Positions 34,834 to 46,608 of a stretch of 64,000 nt of DNA are shown piece by piece. The notes under the pieces are model-generated. The model did not search any database. It saw only the letters and a program-made list of their open reading frames with translations, and had not been told where the DNA came from. Origin of the DNA: an uncultured Prevotellaceae bacterium. Lineage in GTDB: Bacteria; Bacteroidota; Bacteroidia; Bacteroidales; UBA932. A program made the translations under genes and the position numbers. Location of the stretch: NCBI GenBank assembly GCA_947166905.1, contig CAMVFZ010000002.1, positions 99,214 through 163,213 of the forward strand, in the 5' to 3' direction. The stretch's first letter is position 1, and each line of letters begins with the position of its first letter.

Positions 34834-35491
34834 TTGTGCAAACCATTACTCGGCCCGGATAATTCTCGAATATCTCTTTGTTATGGGTAACCATTACTAT
34901 GGCCGTACCCTCTTTGTTGATCTCTGAAAGAAGACTCATAATGCCGTCTGCGGTCTCGCTGTCAAGGTTACCAGTAGGCTCGTCGGCAACAATTACGCTG
35001 GGCTTGTTAAGAAGGGCGCGAGCTATTGCAATACGCTGCTGCTCACCACCGGAAAGCTGGTGCGGCATCTTGTGGGCTTTCTTATCCATACCTACGCTTT
35101 CCAATACCTCCTTGATACGTGCAGAAATCTTCTCCGGATCCTTCCAGCCAGTGGCGTTGAGCACAAAGGAAAGGTTCTCTTCTACGCTGCGGTCCATAAG
35201 CAGCTGGAAGTCCTGGAAAACCACGCCCATAGTACGGCGCAGAAATGGAATCTGCTTGTCTGTGATTGTGGTAAGGTCGTAACCGCAAACTGTGCCTGAG
35301 CCTTTTCCAAGCTTGTTTTCTGCTATCATTGAGCGAATGATGGAAGTCTTTCCCGTGCCCACTTTACCTACGATGTAGACGAAGTCTCCGGGGTAAACAT
35401 CCATGTTCATTCCGTAGATTACGGTAGATTCTCCGTTGATGATATCGGCGTTCTTGAAACTGATAACAGGCTCTTTAGACGAATTTTCCAT
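34808..35491 (-). CDS. ftsE: Cell-division ABC transporter ATP-binding protein FtsE
   Basis: A 227-residue ABC ATPase. Walker A VGKVGTGKTS, signature LSGGEQQRIAIARALL, Walker B VIVADEPTGNLD, and the FtsE-type phrase MGVVFQDFQLL. With FtsX it activates cell-wall hydrolases at the septum. I prefer the ATG at 35491; the in-frame GTG at 35512 would lie at or before the transcription start predicted by the -7 box at 35528-35521. ftsX is not adjacent: the downstream gene is nth. Confidence 0.88.
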   Translation of the reverse strand: MENSSKEPVISFKNADIINGESTVIYGMNMDVYPGDFVYIVGKVGTGKTSIIRSMIAENKLGKGSGTVCGYDLTTITDKQIPFLRRTMGVVFQDFQLLMDRSVEENLSFVLNATGWKDPEKISARIKEVLESVGMDKKAHKMPHQLSGGEQQRIAIARALLNKPSVIVADEPTGNLDSETADGIMSLLSEINKEGTAIVMVTHNKEIFENYPGRVMVCTNETCSEIQ

Positions 35492-35520
35492 TTTCTTATG
35501 AATTTCTGTCACTTTGTCTA

Positions 35521-35528
35521 CAAATATA
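35521..35528 (-). promoter_or_regulatory. ftsE promoter, -7 element
   Basis: Minus-strand TATATTTG; transcription start expected near 35514. No good -33 match. Confidence 0.6.
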
Positions 35529-35541
35529 CGGGTTTTTTAAT

Positions 35542-35549
35542 TAAATTTG
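35542..35549 (+). promoter_or_regulatory. Promoter -7 element of the TPR/beta-barrel operon
   Basis: TAAATTTG, 38 bases before the ATG at 35588. Its -33 region lies over the divergent ftsE -7 element. Confidence 0.6.
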
Positions 35550-35587
35550 TAGATTAAAGAAAACAAGAATAAAAATATTAGTACTAT

Positions 35588-38545
35588 ATGCACAAAAAGA
35601 ACATTGGATTGAGTTTGGCGGCACTTTTAGCGGGTTCTTCGCTAGTATTTGCCCAAACTCCTGATAACTTTGAGGTGGCCAAATCCCTCTATGGAAAAGG
35701 ACTCTTCGGCCAGGCTGCAGAGCTCTTCTCCAAATACCCCGGAGCGGAGGCCCAGGGCTACAAGGTTTTGTGTTTGACAGAGGCCAAGGCCGATGGTTAC
35801 GAGGCTGCAATCGGAAAGTATGAAAATGCCTTCCCTGCATCGGGCCTTCTGCCGGTGATTTACTACAAACATGGCCTGAACCTATTTGACAAGGGACAGT
35901 ACGGTGTTGCATTACCCATGCTGGAGGGTCTTGATGCAGAGGCTCTTAGCGAAAAAGAGCAGGCGGAAAGGTACTTCAAGCTGGCGTACAGCCGCTTTTC
36001 TACCGGTGACGGAGAGGGTGCTTTGCACGACCTAAGCCTACTGGAGCGTCTGCCTTCTACCAGTTATACCGCAGCCGGCGCCTACCTTGGAGGTTATATC
36101 CTCTATGAAAAGGGCCGCTATAACAAGGCAGAGGAACAGTTCCTTAAGAGTATAAAAGACCCCCGATTCAAAGAGATATCGGAATATTACATAGCAGACT
36201 GCCACTTCCGCAGCAAGGACTATAAATACTTGACAGACAGGGCTGTAAAGCTCTTTGAGAATACAGCTCCGGAGCGCAAGCCCAATATGGCCAGGATGAT
36301 ATCGGAGTCTTACCTTGTTACTGGCAATACTGAAAAGGCGACAGAGTATTACGGAAAGGTTGCCGCTTCTTCCAAGCTTCAGGAGCGCAGCGATTGGTTC
36401 TACGCCGGCTCGCTTATGTATGCCGCAGGCGATTACAAGGGCGCCGTTACCAACTTCAGCATGATGAAGGAGCGTACGGACAGCCTTGGTCAGATTGCCG
36501 AATACCAGATGGGTTACAGCTACATAAAGACTGGAGACAAGGTTAGCGCAATGAAGAGCTTCAAGGCAGCATCGGAACTTTCCTATGATCCTGTAATCAA
36601 GGAGGATGCATACTTCAACAGTGCAAAACTGGCCTTCGACCTTAACCACGACCCTTCCGTCTTCAATGGTTATATCGCCGCTTATCCTGCCAAGGAAAAG
36701 AGCGAGATGATTTATGAGTACATGGCCCTTGCCGCCCTGTACGATAAGGATTACGCCCGTGCTATCGAGGAATACGACAAGATAGAGGAACTGAACAGCG
36801 ATCAGCGCAACAATTACATGAAAGCCAATTATTTGCGTGCAAATCAGCTGATGTCCGCCGGTTCCTGGAAAGACGCAGTTCCTTATCTTAAGGCCGTTAC
36901 TTATTACTCAGAGAAACGCAGCGCTGTGAACCAGCTCAGCCGCTACTGGATGGCGGAGGCCGCCTTCCGCGACGGAGATATGTCCGGTGCACGCAGCATC
37001 TACAACGAGCTTTATAACGCATCGGCACTTGACCAGCGCCCGGAGGGCAAGACCCTGCCTTACAATATCGCCTACACCTACATAAGGGAAGATAATGCCG
37101 CCCAGGCAAGCCGATGGTTAGGGGAGTACATCGCCTCCGGAGACAAGACAGTGCGCCGCGATGCCCTTGTGCGCCAGGGAGACTGCAAATACGTAGAGAA
37201 GAAGTATGACGAAGCCTCCAAGGCCTATGCTTCTGCAGTTAAGGAATTTGGCAGCAAGGACGACGCATACGCCCTGTTCCAGCAGGCCATGTCAGAAGGA
37301 CTGGCCGGCAGGCGTGATTCCAAGGTTAAACTTCTTGCAAACGCAAAGAATATCGGCGCCATGGTTCCTTACCGCAACGAGGCTGTTTATGAGCTTGGTC
37401 GTACCTACGTGGCCCTTAACAAGAATGACGATGCCGTAGCCTGCTACAAGGACCTTGTTGCAAAATCGGCCGATACAACCCTGATTGCCCGCTCACTGAT
37501 AGGCCTTGGAATGATATCGGCCAATCAGAACAAGTTTGAGGATGCCGCAGGCTATTACAAGAAGGTTGTTTCCGATCTTCCGGAATCCCAGTATACAGAA
37601 GACGCCCTTATGGCTATGGAATCCGTTTACCAGGCCATGGGCAAGAGCGAGGAATATGTCGCTTATCTTGATGAGCTTGGCCCTAAGGGCTCCCGCAGTG
37701 ACGCTGACAAAGAGCGTATACTCTTCAGTGGCGCGGAGCAGACCTTCCTTGCCGGCAATTACACAAAGGCGCTGGCCAGCCTGCTCGCTTTCCAGGAGAA
37801 ATATCCTCAGAGCCCCAATGGCGGTGCTGTAGATTATTACATAGCCAACTGCTACAACAATCTGGACAACAAGGATCAGGCTGTTGAGACTTACAATAAG
37901 GTTCTGTCAAACGAGAACGCTTCTTATCGTGAGGCTGCCGCCCTGGAGCAGAGCCACCTTCTCTATGGTATGGAACGCTTTGCCGATGCTTATAACGCAT
38001 TCAAACTGCTTGGTGACATCGCCACATTCGACGACAACAAGCACACTGCCAACCTTGGTATGATGGAGTCTGCATTCAAGGCCCGTCAGGCCGATGATTG
38101 CATTGCCGCAGCTAATCTTGTACTTGCAGACAAGGCCTCTCAGGAGGATGAAATCCTTGAGGCTAAATACCTTAAAGCCAAATCTTTGCAGCAGACCAGC
38201 CACCGCGATGAGGCCTTTGCCATCTTCAAGGAGCTGGCAAAGAATGCCAAGACTGAATACGGTGCGGAGGCCTATTTCCTGCTTATTCAGGATGCTTATG
38301 ACCGTGGCCAATACAAAGAGGTTCAGGATCTTGTTTATGCCTTCGCAGAGAGCGGTACCAGCAATAGCTACTACCTTGCAAAATCCTTCCTTGTCCTGGG
38401 CGATTCATTCGCAGATCAGGAAGAGTTCAAGCAGGCCAAGGCAACCTTCGAGAGTATCCGCGACGGATATGAGGGAGAGGATGATATCCTTGAAGCAGTC
38501 CGCATGAGACTTGAGAAACTGGAGGAAATCAACAAAAACGAGTAG
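35588..38545 (+). CDS. Secreted tetratricopeptide repeat protein
   Basis: A 985-residue periplasmic protein: signal peptide ending SSLVFAQ, then TPR and TPR-like repeats over nearly the whole length. Repeats such as AEQFLKSIKDPRFKEISEYY, ARAIEEYDKIEELNSDQRNN, AVETYNKVLSNENASYREAA and YLAKSFLVLGDSFADQEEF show the alternating helix pattern. Similar long TPR proteins stand next to a plug-less TonB-receptor-like barrel in many Bacteroidota, which is the arrangement here (6-base gap). A role in outer-membrane assembly or envelope scaffolding is my inference. Confidence 0.88.
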   Translation: MHKKNIGLSLAALLAGSSLVFAQTPDNFEVAKSLYGKGLFGQAAELFSKYPGAEAQGYKVLCLTEAKADGYEAAIGKYENAFPASGLLPVIYYKHGLNLFDKGQYGVALPMLEGLDAEALSEKEQAERYFKLAYSRFSTGDGEGALHDLSLLERLPSTSYTAAGAYLGGYILYEKGRYNKAEEQFLKSIKDPRFKEISEYYIADCHFRSKDYKYLTDRAVKLFENTAPERKPNMARMISESYLVTGNTEKATEYYGKVAASSKLQERSDWFYAGSLMYAAGDYKGAVTNFSMMKERTDSLGQIAEYQMGYSYIKTGDKVSAMKSFKAASELSYDPVIKEDAYFNSAKLAFDLNHDPSVFNGYIAAYPAKEKSEMIYEYMALAALYDKDYARAIEEYDKIEELNSDQRNNYMKANYLRANQLMSAGSWKDAVPYLKAVTYYSEKRSAVNQLSRYWMAEAAFRDGDMSGARSIYNELYNASALDQRPEGKTLPYNIAYTYIREDNAAQASRWLGEYIASGDKTVRRDALVRQGDCKYVEKKYDEASKAYASAVKEFGSKDDAYALFQQAMSEGLAGRRDSKVKLLANAKNIGAMVPYRNEAVYELGRTYVALNKNDDAVACYKDLVAKSADTTLIARSLIGLGMISANQNKFEDAAGYYKKVVSDLPESQYTEDALMAMESVYQAMGKSEEYVAYLDELGPKGSRSDADKERILFSGAEQTFLAGNYTKALASLLAFQEKYPQSPNGGAVDYYIANCYNNLDNKDQAVETYNKVLSNENASYREAAALEQSHLLYGMERFADAYNAFKLLGDIATFDDNKHTANLGMMESAFKARQADDCIAAANLVLADKASQEDEILEAKYLKAKSLQQTSHRDEAFAIFKELAKNAKTEYGAEAYFLLIQDAYDRGQYKEVQDLVYAFAESGTSNSYYLAKSFLVLGDSFADQEEFKQAKATFESIRDGYEGEDDILEAVRMRLEKLEEINKNE

Positions 38546-38551
38546 ACCGAT

Positions 38552-40435
38552 ATGAGAAAGAAACTATATATTTCCGTTTTGATATTTGCCGCCTTCGGCT
38601 ATGTTGCCGGGGCCCAGGGCTTTGACCCTACCGTAGAGGTTTCCAGGACTTATGAGAGTACTCTGAAGCATACTCCCAAACCTATCCCCAGCATGGCCGT
38701 GCCGGATAGCCTTCTGCGGTTTGATCTTGATTTTGACTATTCTGTATTTGACAGGCCTTTCAAGGGCACGGGAGACTATAAACCCTATCTGTTGGACCTC
38801 CGACCCCAGCCTAACGCCTACAGGGGCAAAAAACTCTATCTGAAGGCCGGTCTTGGTTATACTCTGCATCCGGAACTGGACTTTGTTTATTCTCCGGAGC
38901 TTAGCGGAAAGACAGCGATTAACATCTATGCGACCCATCGTTCTTACTTTGGCAAGTATAAATACAAGACTGACGATTTCAAAGTATCTGATTTTTCTTA
39001 TCAGACTATTCCTTCATCGAATACGGCTTCTATTCATGGCTTTACACCTGAGAATATTGCCGCCTCGCATGTCAAGGATGCAGATTGGACAGGTTATGAT
39101 ATCTATACTAAAGTGGGAGTAAACGGTACTGTCGGCTTCTCTTCTGCAAATCTGTACTTCAATGCAAACTATAAAGGAATTCAAGGAAAGGATGGGTTGA
39201 AGGGTTCAGACTATCTTGTTACATCCTTCAATGTTCTGGAATCAATGGTAGGCTTGAATGGCAACGCCAATAATGACTTAGCATATAACATTGCCTTATC
39301 GCTAAATGTTGGTGGAGAAGGTTCCAAAGCATTGGAAAAGAAACTCAGCATTGTTCATTACGGACTTGATGGCAGCTTGATGAAAAAGCTGGAAGATAGT
39401 AAAATCGGCCTTGGAGTCCATTTTGAAACATCTTCTTATAAGGGGGGAGCCAAAGTGGGTAACTGGCATATCGCGCCCAGATATTTGACTGAGATTGATG
39501 GATTCAGGCTTAATTTGGGTTTGAAAATCGGATCAATTATAAAGTCTGACAATACTTGGATGGGTACGCCATATAGCCCTCATAAGAGCCAGATTATTTA
39601 TCCGGACGTTCATGTTGCTTACGAGATTATCCCGGGCGAGATGGAATTCGTCGCTTCTGTTACCGGTGGAGATAATTTCTATGCTTATGAGCAAATCAAG
39701 GAAATAGACCATCTGGCTTTGCCCAGGATTACTGATAATGGGGCAGAGCATGTCAATGTTAAAGCGGGACTTAGGGGTAATGCCTTGAAGGTCTTCAGAT
39801 ATGATGTTTCTGCAGGGTACCGTAATGTTTCCAATTCTGTATTTTATGAATTGGAGATACCTACAGTAACAACTTACTCAAATGGTAATCCATTATTTGA
39901 CTCTTATACCGTATATCCCTACAATGTTAGGAAAACCTGCTTCCACGACTTGTCGGAGGCATATCTAAATGCCAATCTAATCTATGACAGCAGGCCTGTT
40001 TACATTGAGGGTAATTTGCATTTAAAGGCTCCTTCTGTTAAAATTGGGAATAGAAGCAGTGAGGTATACTATACAAACCTCATCTTTAAGCCCAGAAAGG
40101 TAACTGCCGACATTAAAGCAGTATACTCATGGAAGAGCCGTATTCGCGGCGGTGTTTCCGTAAGATTTGCGTCAAAACTGGAATTTGACGGAGAGTCGAT
40201 GTCACCCACCGGGTTGGTCAGCTATAATACCCAGACCATGGTGAATATTCAGGTTAAATGCAAAGGATATGCTGACGGCTATGTAGATCTTGGGCTCTTC
40301 GGCGAGTATGCCGTAGACCGTATGGTAACCGTTTACGGCCGTATCAACAACCTTCTTGACCAGAAGTACTACGATAATACCATCGTTCCTGTTTCCGGCC
40401 TTTACGCCACCTTCGGTATTATCGTTAACTTGTAA
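38552..40435 (+). CDS. TonB-receptor-like outer-membrane beta-barrel without plug
   Basis: A 627-residue protein with a signal peptide (ending GYVAGAQ) and a barrel of alternating beta strands; the end YGRINNLLDQKYYDNTIVPV resembles TonB-dependent receptors. It has no recognisable plug domain, so it probably does not act as a gated transporter. It is paired with the TPR protein upstream. Codon use in the middle (about 39150-40100) is richer in A and T than at the two ends. It is followed by a hairpin/T-run terminator that overlaps the gyrB promoter. Confidence 0.82.
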   Translation: MRKKLYISVLIFAAFGYVAGAQGFDPTVEVSRTYESTLKHTPKPIPSMAVPDSLLRFDLDFDYSVFDRPFKGTGDYKPYLLDLRPQPNAYRGKKLYLKAGLGYTLHPELDFVYSPELSGKTAINIYATHRSYFGKYKYKTDDFKVSDFSYQTIPSSNTASIHGFTPENIAASHVKDADWTGYDIYTKVGVNGTVGFSSANLYFNANYKGIQGKDGLKGSDYLVTSFNVLESMVGLNGNANNDLAYNIALSLNVGGEGSKALEKKLSIVHYGLDGSLMKKLEDSKIGLGVHFETSSYKGGAKVGNWHIAPRYLTEIDGFRLNLGLKIGSIIKSDNTWMGTPYSPHKSQIIYPDVHVAYEIIPGEMEFVASVTGGDNFYAYEQIKEIDHLALPRITDNGAEHVNVKAGLRGNALKVFRYDVSAGYRNVSNSVFYELEIPTVTTYSNGNPLFDSYTVYPYNVRKTCFHDLSEAYLNANLIYDSRPVYIEGNLHLKAPSVKIGNRSSEVYYTNLIFKPRKVTADIKAVYSWKSRIRGGVSVRFASKLEFDGESMSPTGLVSYNTQTMVNIQVKCKGYADGYVDLGLFGEYAVDRMVTVYGRINNLLDQKYYDNTIVPVSGLYATFGIIVNL

Positions 40436-40461
40436 TTAAACCTTTTTAGGCGGTTATTTAC

Positions 40462-40492
40462 TTTGTAAATAAGAATATTCTTTGTAAATTTG
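40462..40492 (+). promoter_or_regulatory. gyrB promoter
   Basis: TTTG at 40462-40465, 19-base spacer, TAAATTTG at 40485-40492; expected transcription start near 40499. The last bases of the -7 element are the first bases of an 11-bp inverted repeat. Confidence 0.8.
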
Positions 40493-40530
40493 TACGTTTT
40501 ATGGGTACGCCTGTAAAACGTACATTTTTT
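40491..40530 (+). terminator. Terminator of the TPR/beta-barrel operon, overlapping the gyrB promoter
   Basis: TGTACGTTTTA (40491-40501), 12-base loop, TAAAACGTACA (40514-40524), then six T. The stem is a perfect 11 bp. RNA started at the gyrB promoter would lack most of the 5' arm, so only read-through RNA can form the hairpin. Confidence 0.8.
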
Positions 40531-40545
40531 AGCATATAATTATAA

Positions 40546-42564
<2,019 letters not shown>

Positions 42565-42570
42565 CAAGTT

Positions 42571-44586
42571 ATGAAGGGAAACCGACTTCCGGGGAATATC
42601 GGCGTTTACATGCTGTTCGGGCTGCTATTTGTAGTAGTCCTGATGCTTATTCCGCGCAAGGCTCGGTTTAACTACGAATATGCCAAAGGCGCGCAGTGGA
42701 GGTATGAGACCTTGACTGCCGCCTTTGATTTTCCCATTCTAAAGACTGAGACCCAGCTCCAGCAGGAAAAAGACGCCTCGGGAGCGGACTCCAAGCTCTG
42801 CTTCAAGTACGACTACGATGTAATGCGTCGTGCCCTGATAGACGCAGAGAGCCTTTCTTTTGAACCGGAAATGAGGGGTAGGGTAATAGAGACCCTGGCC
42901 GATATCTACAGCCGTGGTATAATAGAAAAGGATCAGATTCCTGAGGATACCAAGGTTGTAATGATCCGCAAAGGAAATCATTACACAGAGCAGGTTGCAT
43001 CGGAGATTTACACTACGACATCGGCCTGCAATGCATTGTATGAGAGGATGTATTACTATTATCCCACATCCCTTAACATCGATATTGAGCTCAATAAGTT
43101 CGGCGCATACGACCTTGTGCGCCCGAATCTTATGAGGGACGAGGAAGGGGAGCATCTGCTGGCCTCTTACCGTGGAGATGAGACTGTTTCTCCTACCGTC
43201 GGCTTCATATCCGCCGGCCAGGAGATTGTATCCCACGGAGAAGTTATCACATCGGATACTTTCCAGGTTCTGGAGTCCTACAAGGCAGAATACAACCGCA
43301 GTGTAGCTTATGCAGGACCTCGTTTCCAGCTCTGGCTGGGCAATGGCCTCTTTGCACTTCTGTTCTGCATCCTGGTCTTCCTGTCCGTGCTTTACTGCAA
43401 TCCGGAGCTCTTTGGCCAGGCTACCAAGCTTCTTTACTTCCTGTTCATAATCGCACTGGCAGTCACGGCTGCGCTGCTGATTGGCAAACCTCGTACGGCT
43501 TATCTTTTCATGGTACCGTTCACGCTATTCTGCCTGTATCTGCTGCCATACTTCCCCAGAAGTCTGGTAATGCTGGTCTACAGCCTGGTGCTTATGACAA
43601 TTCCGCTGTTTGTAACCGGAGGATGGGAGGTATTCATAATCTATCTGGTAGCAGGCGCCGTAACAATTTACGGCTTTGGCCTGATTAAGAAAAGCTGGCA
43701 CCAGTTCCTTCTGGCACTTGGCGTATTCGCCTTTATGCTGGTTACATACACTGCCTTCAGGCTTCTTGAAGGCACGCTGGACAGCTTCTCTACAGACCAC
43801 TTTATCTTCCTGTTCATCGGCGCCTTCCTGCCCGTGGCCGGATATCCGCTGAACTTCCTCTTTGAGAGGATCTTCGGCCTTGTATCCCCGGCTCGTCTGG
43901 AAGAACTGTGCGACACCAACAACAAGCTGCTTCAGGAGCTTTCAATGAAGGCCCCGGGCACCTTCCAGCACAGCCTTGCAGTTATGAACATGGCCGATGC
44001 CGCCGCCCGCAGCATCGATGCCGATGTGCCCCTGATCCGTGCAGGTGCAATGTATCATGACATCGGCAAACTGGCAAATCCGCTTTGTTTCATTGAGAAT
44101 GAGACACTGGGAGCCAAGTATCATGCAAATCTGTCCGTTGTGCAGAGTGCCGCCGCCATTATCCATCATGTTCCGGACGGACTGGAGCTGGCGCACAAAT
44201 ACAAACTGCCGCAGGTGATTTGCGATTTTATAGAAACCCATCACGGCCAGTCTTGTACAGGCTATTTCTACAGTAAATACATCAATGAAGGCGGAGACCC
44301 TGCAGACAAGGCTCTGTTCACTTACAAGGGCCGCAAGCCTTGGAAAAAGGAGCATGCGATCCTTATGCTCTGCGATTCCATAGAGGCTGCGTCCAGGACC
44401 CTGAACGACAATTCTCCGGAAACCTTCGACGCCTTTGTAGAGAAGATGGTACGCGCCAAGATTGACGACGGCCAGATGGACGAAACAACATTGACTTTAA
44501 AGGAATTAATGACAATAAAAGCTGTGCTTAAAGATTACCTTGGCCGGCTTTACCATGCAAGAATTGTTTATCCTGCAAGTAAATAA
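42571..44586 (+). CDS. 7TM-HD family phosphohydrolase (PgpH-like)
   Basis: A 671-residue membrane protein. One membrane helix at about 12-30, an extracytoplasmic helical domain to about 250, seven membrane helices (about 265-430), then a cytoplasmic HD domain with HSLAVMNMADAAA, AGAMYHDIGKLANP and HHVPDG. This layout is that of PgpH, a cyclic di-AMP phosphodiesterase in Firmicutes and Listeria. It follows gyrB by 6 bases. The substrate in this organism is inferred from architecture only. Confidence 0.9.
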   Translation: MKGNRLPGNIGVYMLFGLLFVVVLMLIPRKARFNYEYAKGAQWRYETLTAAFDFPILKTETQLQQEKDASGADSKLCFKYDYDVMRRALIDAESLSFEPEMRGRVIETLADIYSRGIIEKDQIPEDTKVVMIRKGNHYTEQVASEIYTTTSACNALYERMYYYYPTSLNIDIELNKFGAYDLVRPNLMRDEEGEHLLASYRGDETVSPTVGFISAGQEIVSHGEVITSDTFQVLESYKAEYNRSVAYAGPRFQLWLGNGLFALLFCILVFLSVLYCNPELFGQATKLLYFLFIIALAVTAALLIGKPRTAYLFMVPFTLFCLYLLPYFPRSLVMLVYSLVLMTIPLFVTGGWEVFIIYLVAGAVTIYGFGLIKKSWHQFLLALGVFAFMLVTYTAFRLLEGTLDSFSTDHFIFLFIGAFLPVAGYPLNFLFERIFGLVSPARLEELCDTNNKLLQELSMKAPGTFQHSLAVMNMADAAARSIDADVPLIRAGAMYHDIGKLANPLCFIENETLGAKYHANLSVVQSAAAIIHHVPDGLELAHKYKLPQVICDFIETHHGQSCTGYFYSKYINEGGDPADKALFTYKGRKPWKKEHAILMLCDSIEAASRTLNDNSPETFDAFVEKMVRAKIDDGQMDETTLTLKELMTIKAVLKDYLGRLYHARIVYPASK

Positions 44587-44605
44587 AATTAACAATAGAT
44601 AAAAA

Positions 44606-45922
44606 ATGAACATTACAAAGAATCAGATTGACGACCTGAACTATCAGGTGACGATGGAGATTGCAGCTGAGGATTATCAGCCTGCAGAGAAGAAGATGCT
44701 TGCCGAGCGTAAGCGTAACGCAGATTTCAAGGGCTTCAGAAGGGGAATGGCCCCTATGAGCCTTATCCAGAGGGTTTATGGCGAGCAGGCCCTTGCAGAA
44801 GCTGTTAACGAGGTTATCTCAGACAACCTCAATAACTTTATAAAGGAGAACAACCTTCACGTAGTTGGCGAGCCCCTGGCAAGCGACGATCAGCCCCAGA
44901 ACGACTGGAAGAGCGGTAACACCTTCACTTTCAAGTTCGATATCGCCCAGACTCCCGAGCTCACCTTCGAGGTTGGCAAAGAGGACAAGGTTCCCGTATA
45001 TAACATCGAGGTTACCGATGTGGCAAAGAACGAGATGAAGCAGAACATGCTCCGTCAGGTTGGTTCAATGCAGGACGGTGAAACTGCAGGTGAGGAAGAC
45101 TTCATCATCGCTACCCTTACCAACGGTACTGTAACCGCAGAGGATGTTTACATCGCCATCCGCAACATCGAGGGCAAGGCTCACAAGAAGTTCGTAGGCT
45201 GCAAGGCCGGTTCCAACCTTACCATCGACATCAACGAGGCCTTCTCCAACGAGACCGACCGCGCTGCAATGATCAAGGTTAAGAAAGAGGAGCTTGCTAA
45301 CGTAGATCCTAAGTTCAAGGTTGCTGTAAAGACCGTTAAGACCTTCGTTCCCGCAGAGGAAAACCAGGAGACCTATGACCGTCTCTTCGGCAAAGACAGC
45401 GTTCACAACTCAGAAGAGTTTGACAAGGCTGTAGAGGCCCGTCTTACAGAGAATTACAAGCAGGAGGCAGACTACCGTCTTTCCAAGGACATCCAGGATT
45501 ACCTTGTAAAGAAGGCCGACATCAAGCTTCCCGAGGCCTTCCTCAAGAGGTGGCTCTACAAGGTTAACGAGGGCAAGTTCACCATGGAAGACATTGAGAA
45601 GGAGTTCGACATGTTCCTTGCTGACTTCCGTTGGCAGCTTGTACGCGAGTACCTTATGAAAAAATACGACCTTAAGGTAGAGGATAAGGACATCCACGAG
45701 GCAGCAGAGGCTTTCGTAGCTTACCAGTACGCTATGTACGGTATGGGCAATGTTCCCCAGGAGATGATTCACGAGGCTGCTCACCGCGTAATGGGTGACG
45801 AGCGCCAGATGCGTCAGATTGAGGAGAACGTAGAGGCTCAGAAGGTTATCACCGCCGTTAAGGGTGTAATTTCTACTACCAAGAAGAAAATTACCGTAGA
45901 GAAATTCAGAGAACTCAAATAA
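44606..45922 (+). CDS. tig: Trigger factor
   Basis: A 438-residue ribosome-bound chaperone. The ribosome-binding loop reads [10 protein letters not shown]; the usual lysine after the glycine (GFRxGKxP) is replaced. The N-terminal domain and helical C-terminal arms are recognisable, but the central PPIase domain is poorly conserved, as in other Bacteroidota. It lies immediately upstream of clpP and clpX, the classic tig-clpP-clpX arrangement. Confidence 0.92.
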   Translation: MNITKNQIDDLNYQVTMEIAAEDYQPAEKKMLAERKRNADFKGFRRGMAPMSLIQRVYGEQALAEAVNEVISDNLNNFIKENNLHVVGEPLASDDQPQNDWKSGNTFTFKFDIAQTPELTFEVGKEDKVPVYNIEVTDVAKNEMKQNMLRQVGSMQDGETAGEEDFIIATLTNGTVTAEDVYIAIRNIEGKAHKKFVGCKAGSNLTIDINEAFSNETDRAAMIKVKKEELANVDPKFKVAVKTVKTFVPAEENQETYDRLFGKDSVHNSEEFDKAVEARLTENYKQEADYRLSKDIQDYLVKKADIKLPEAFLKRWLYKVNEGKFTMEDIEKEFDMFLADFRWQLVREYLMKKYDLKVEDKDIHEAAEAFVAYQYAMYGMGNVPQEMIHEAAHRVMGDERQMRQIEENVEAQKVITAVKGVISTTKKKITVEKFRELK

Positions 45923-45927
45923 TTAAT

Positions 45928-46608
45928 ATGGATAAGAACGAATTCCAGAAATTCGCGAATCAGGGTTGCGGCATATCGTCCACGACCCTGAGTCGTTATC
46001 AGTCGGCTGTAGATGCCTACATCAACCCGACTATCATCGAGGAGCGTAAGCTGAATGTAGCCAGCATGGACGTATTCAGCCGCCTTATGATGGACCGCAT
46101 CATCTTCCTTGGCGTGCCCATTGACGACGATGTGGCCAATATCATCCAGGCCCAGTTGCTCTTCCTTGCATCGGTAGACAGCAATGCCGATATTTCCCTG
46201 TATCTGAATACCCCCGGTGGCCAGGTTTCCTCCGGTTTGGCTATTTACGATACGATGCAGCTGATTGAGCCCGATGTGGCTACGATCTGCACGGGTATGG
46301 CTGCCTCCATGGGCTCTGTGCTGCTTTGCGCAGGTGCCAAGGGCAAGCGTTCCGCCCTGCCTCATTCCCGCGTGATGATTCATCAGCCGCTGGGTGGCGC
46401 TCAGGGACAGGCATCAGATATTCTTATTGCTGCGGCAGAGATAGAGAAGATCCGTACGGAGCTTTACACTATTATCGCCGAGCACAGCGGCCAGCCTTTT
46501 GATAAGGTGTTCGCGGATTCTGACCGTAACTATTGGATGACGGCAACCGAGGCCAAGGAGTACGGTATGGTGGACGAAATTCTTACCAAGAATGGCAAAA
46601 AGAAATAA
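45928..46608 (+). CDS. clpP: ATP-dependent Clp protease proteolytic subunit
   Basis: A 226-residue serine peptidase. Oxyanion and nucleophile region [19 protein letters not shown] and [14 protein letters not shown] (catalytic serine), histidine in HSRVMIHQP, aspartate in the later D-NYWM region. It begins 5 bases after tig and overlaps clpX by 17 bases. Confidence 0.97.
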   Translation: MDKNEFQKFANQGCGISSTTLSRYQSAVDAYINPTIIEERKLNVASMDVFSRLMMDRIIFLGVPIDDDVANIIQAQLLFLASVDSNADISLYLNTPGGQVSSGLAIYDTMQLIEPDVATICTGMAASMGSVLLCAGAKGKRSALPHSRVMIHQPLGGAQGQASDILIAAAEIEKIRTELYTIIAEHSGQPFDKVFADSDRNYWMTATEAKEYGMVDEILTKNGKKK

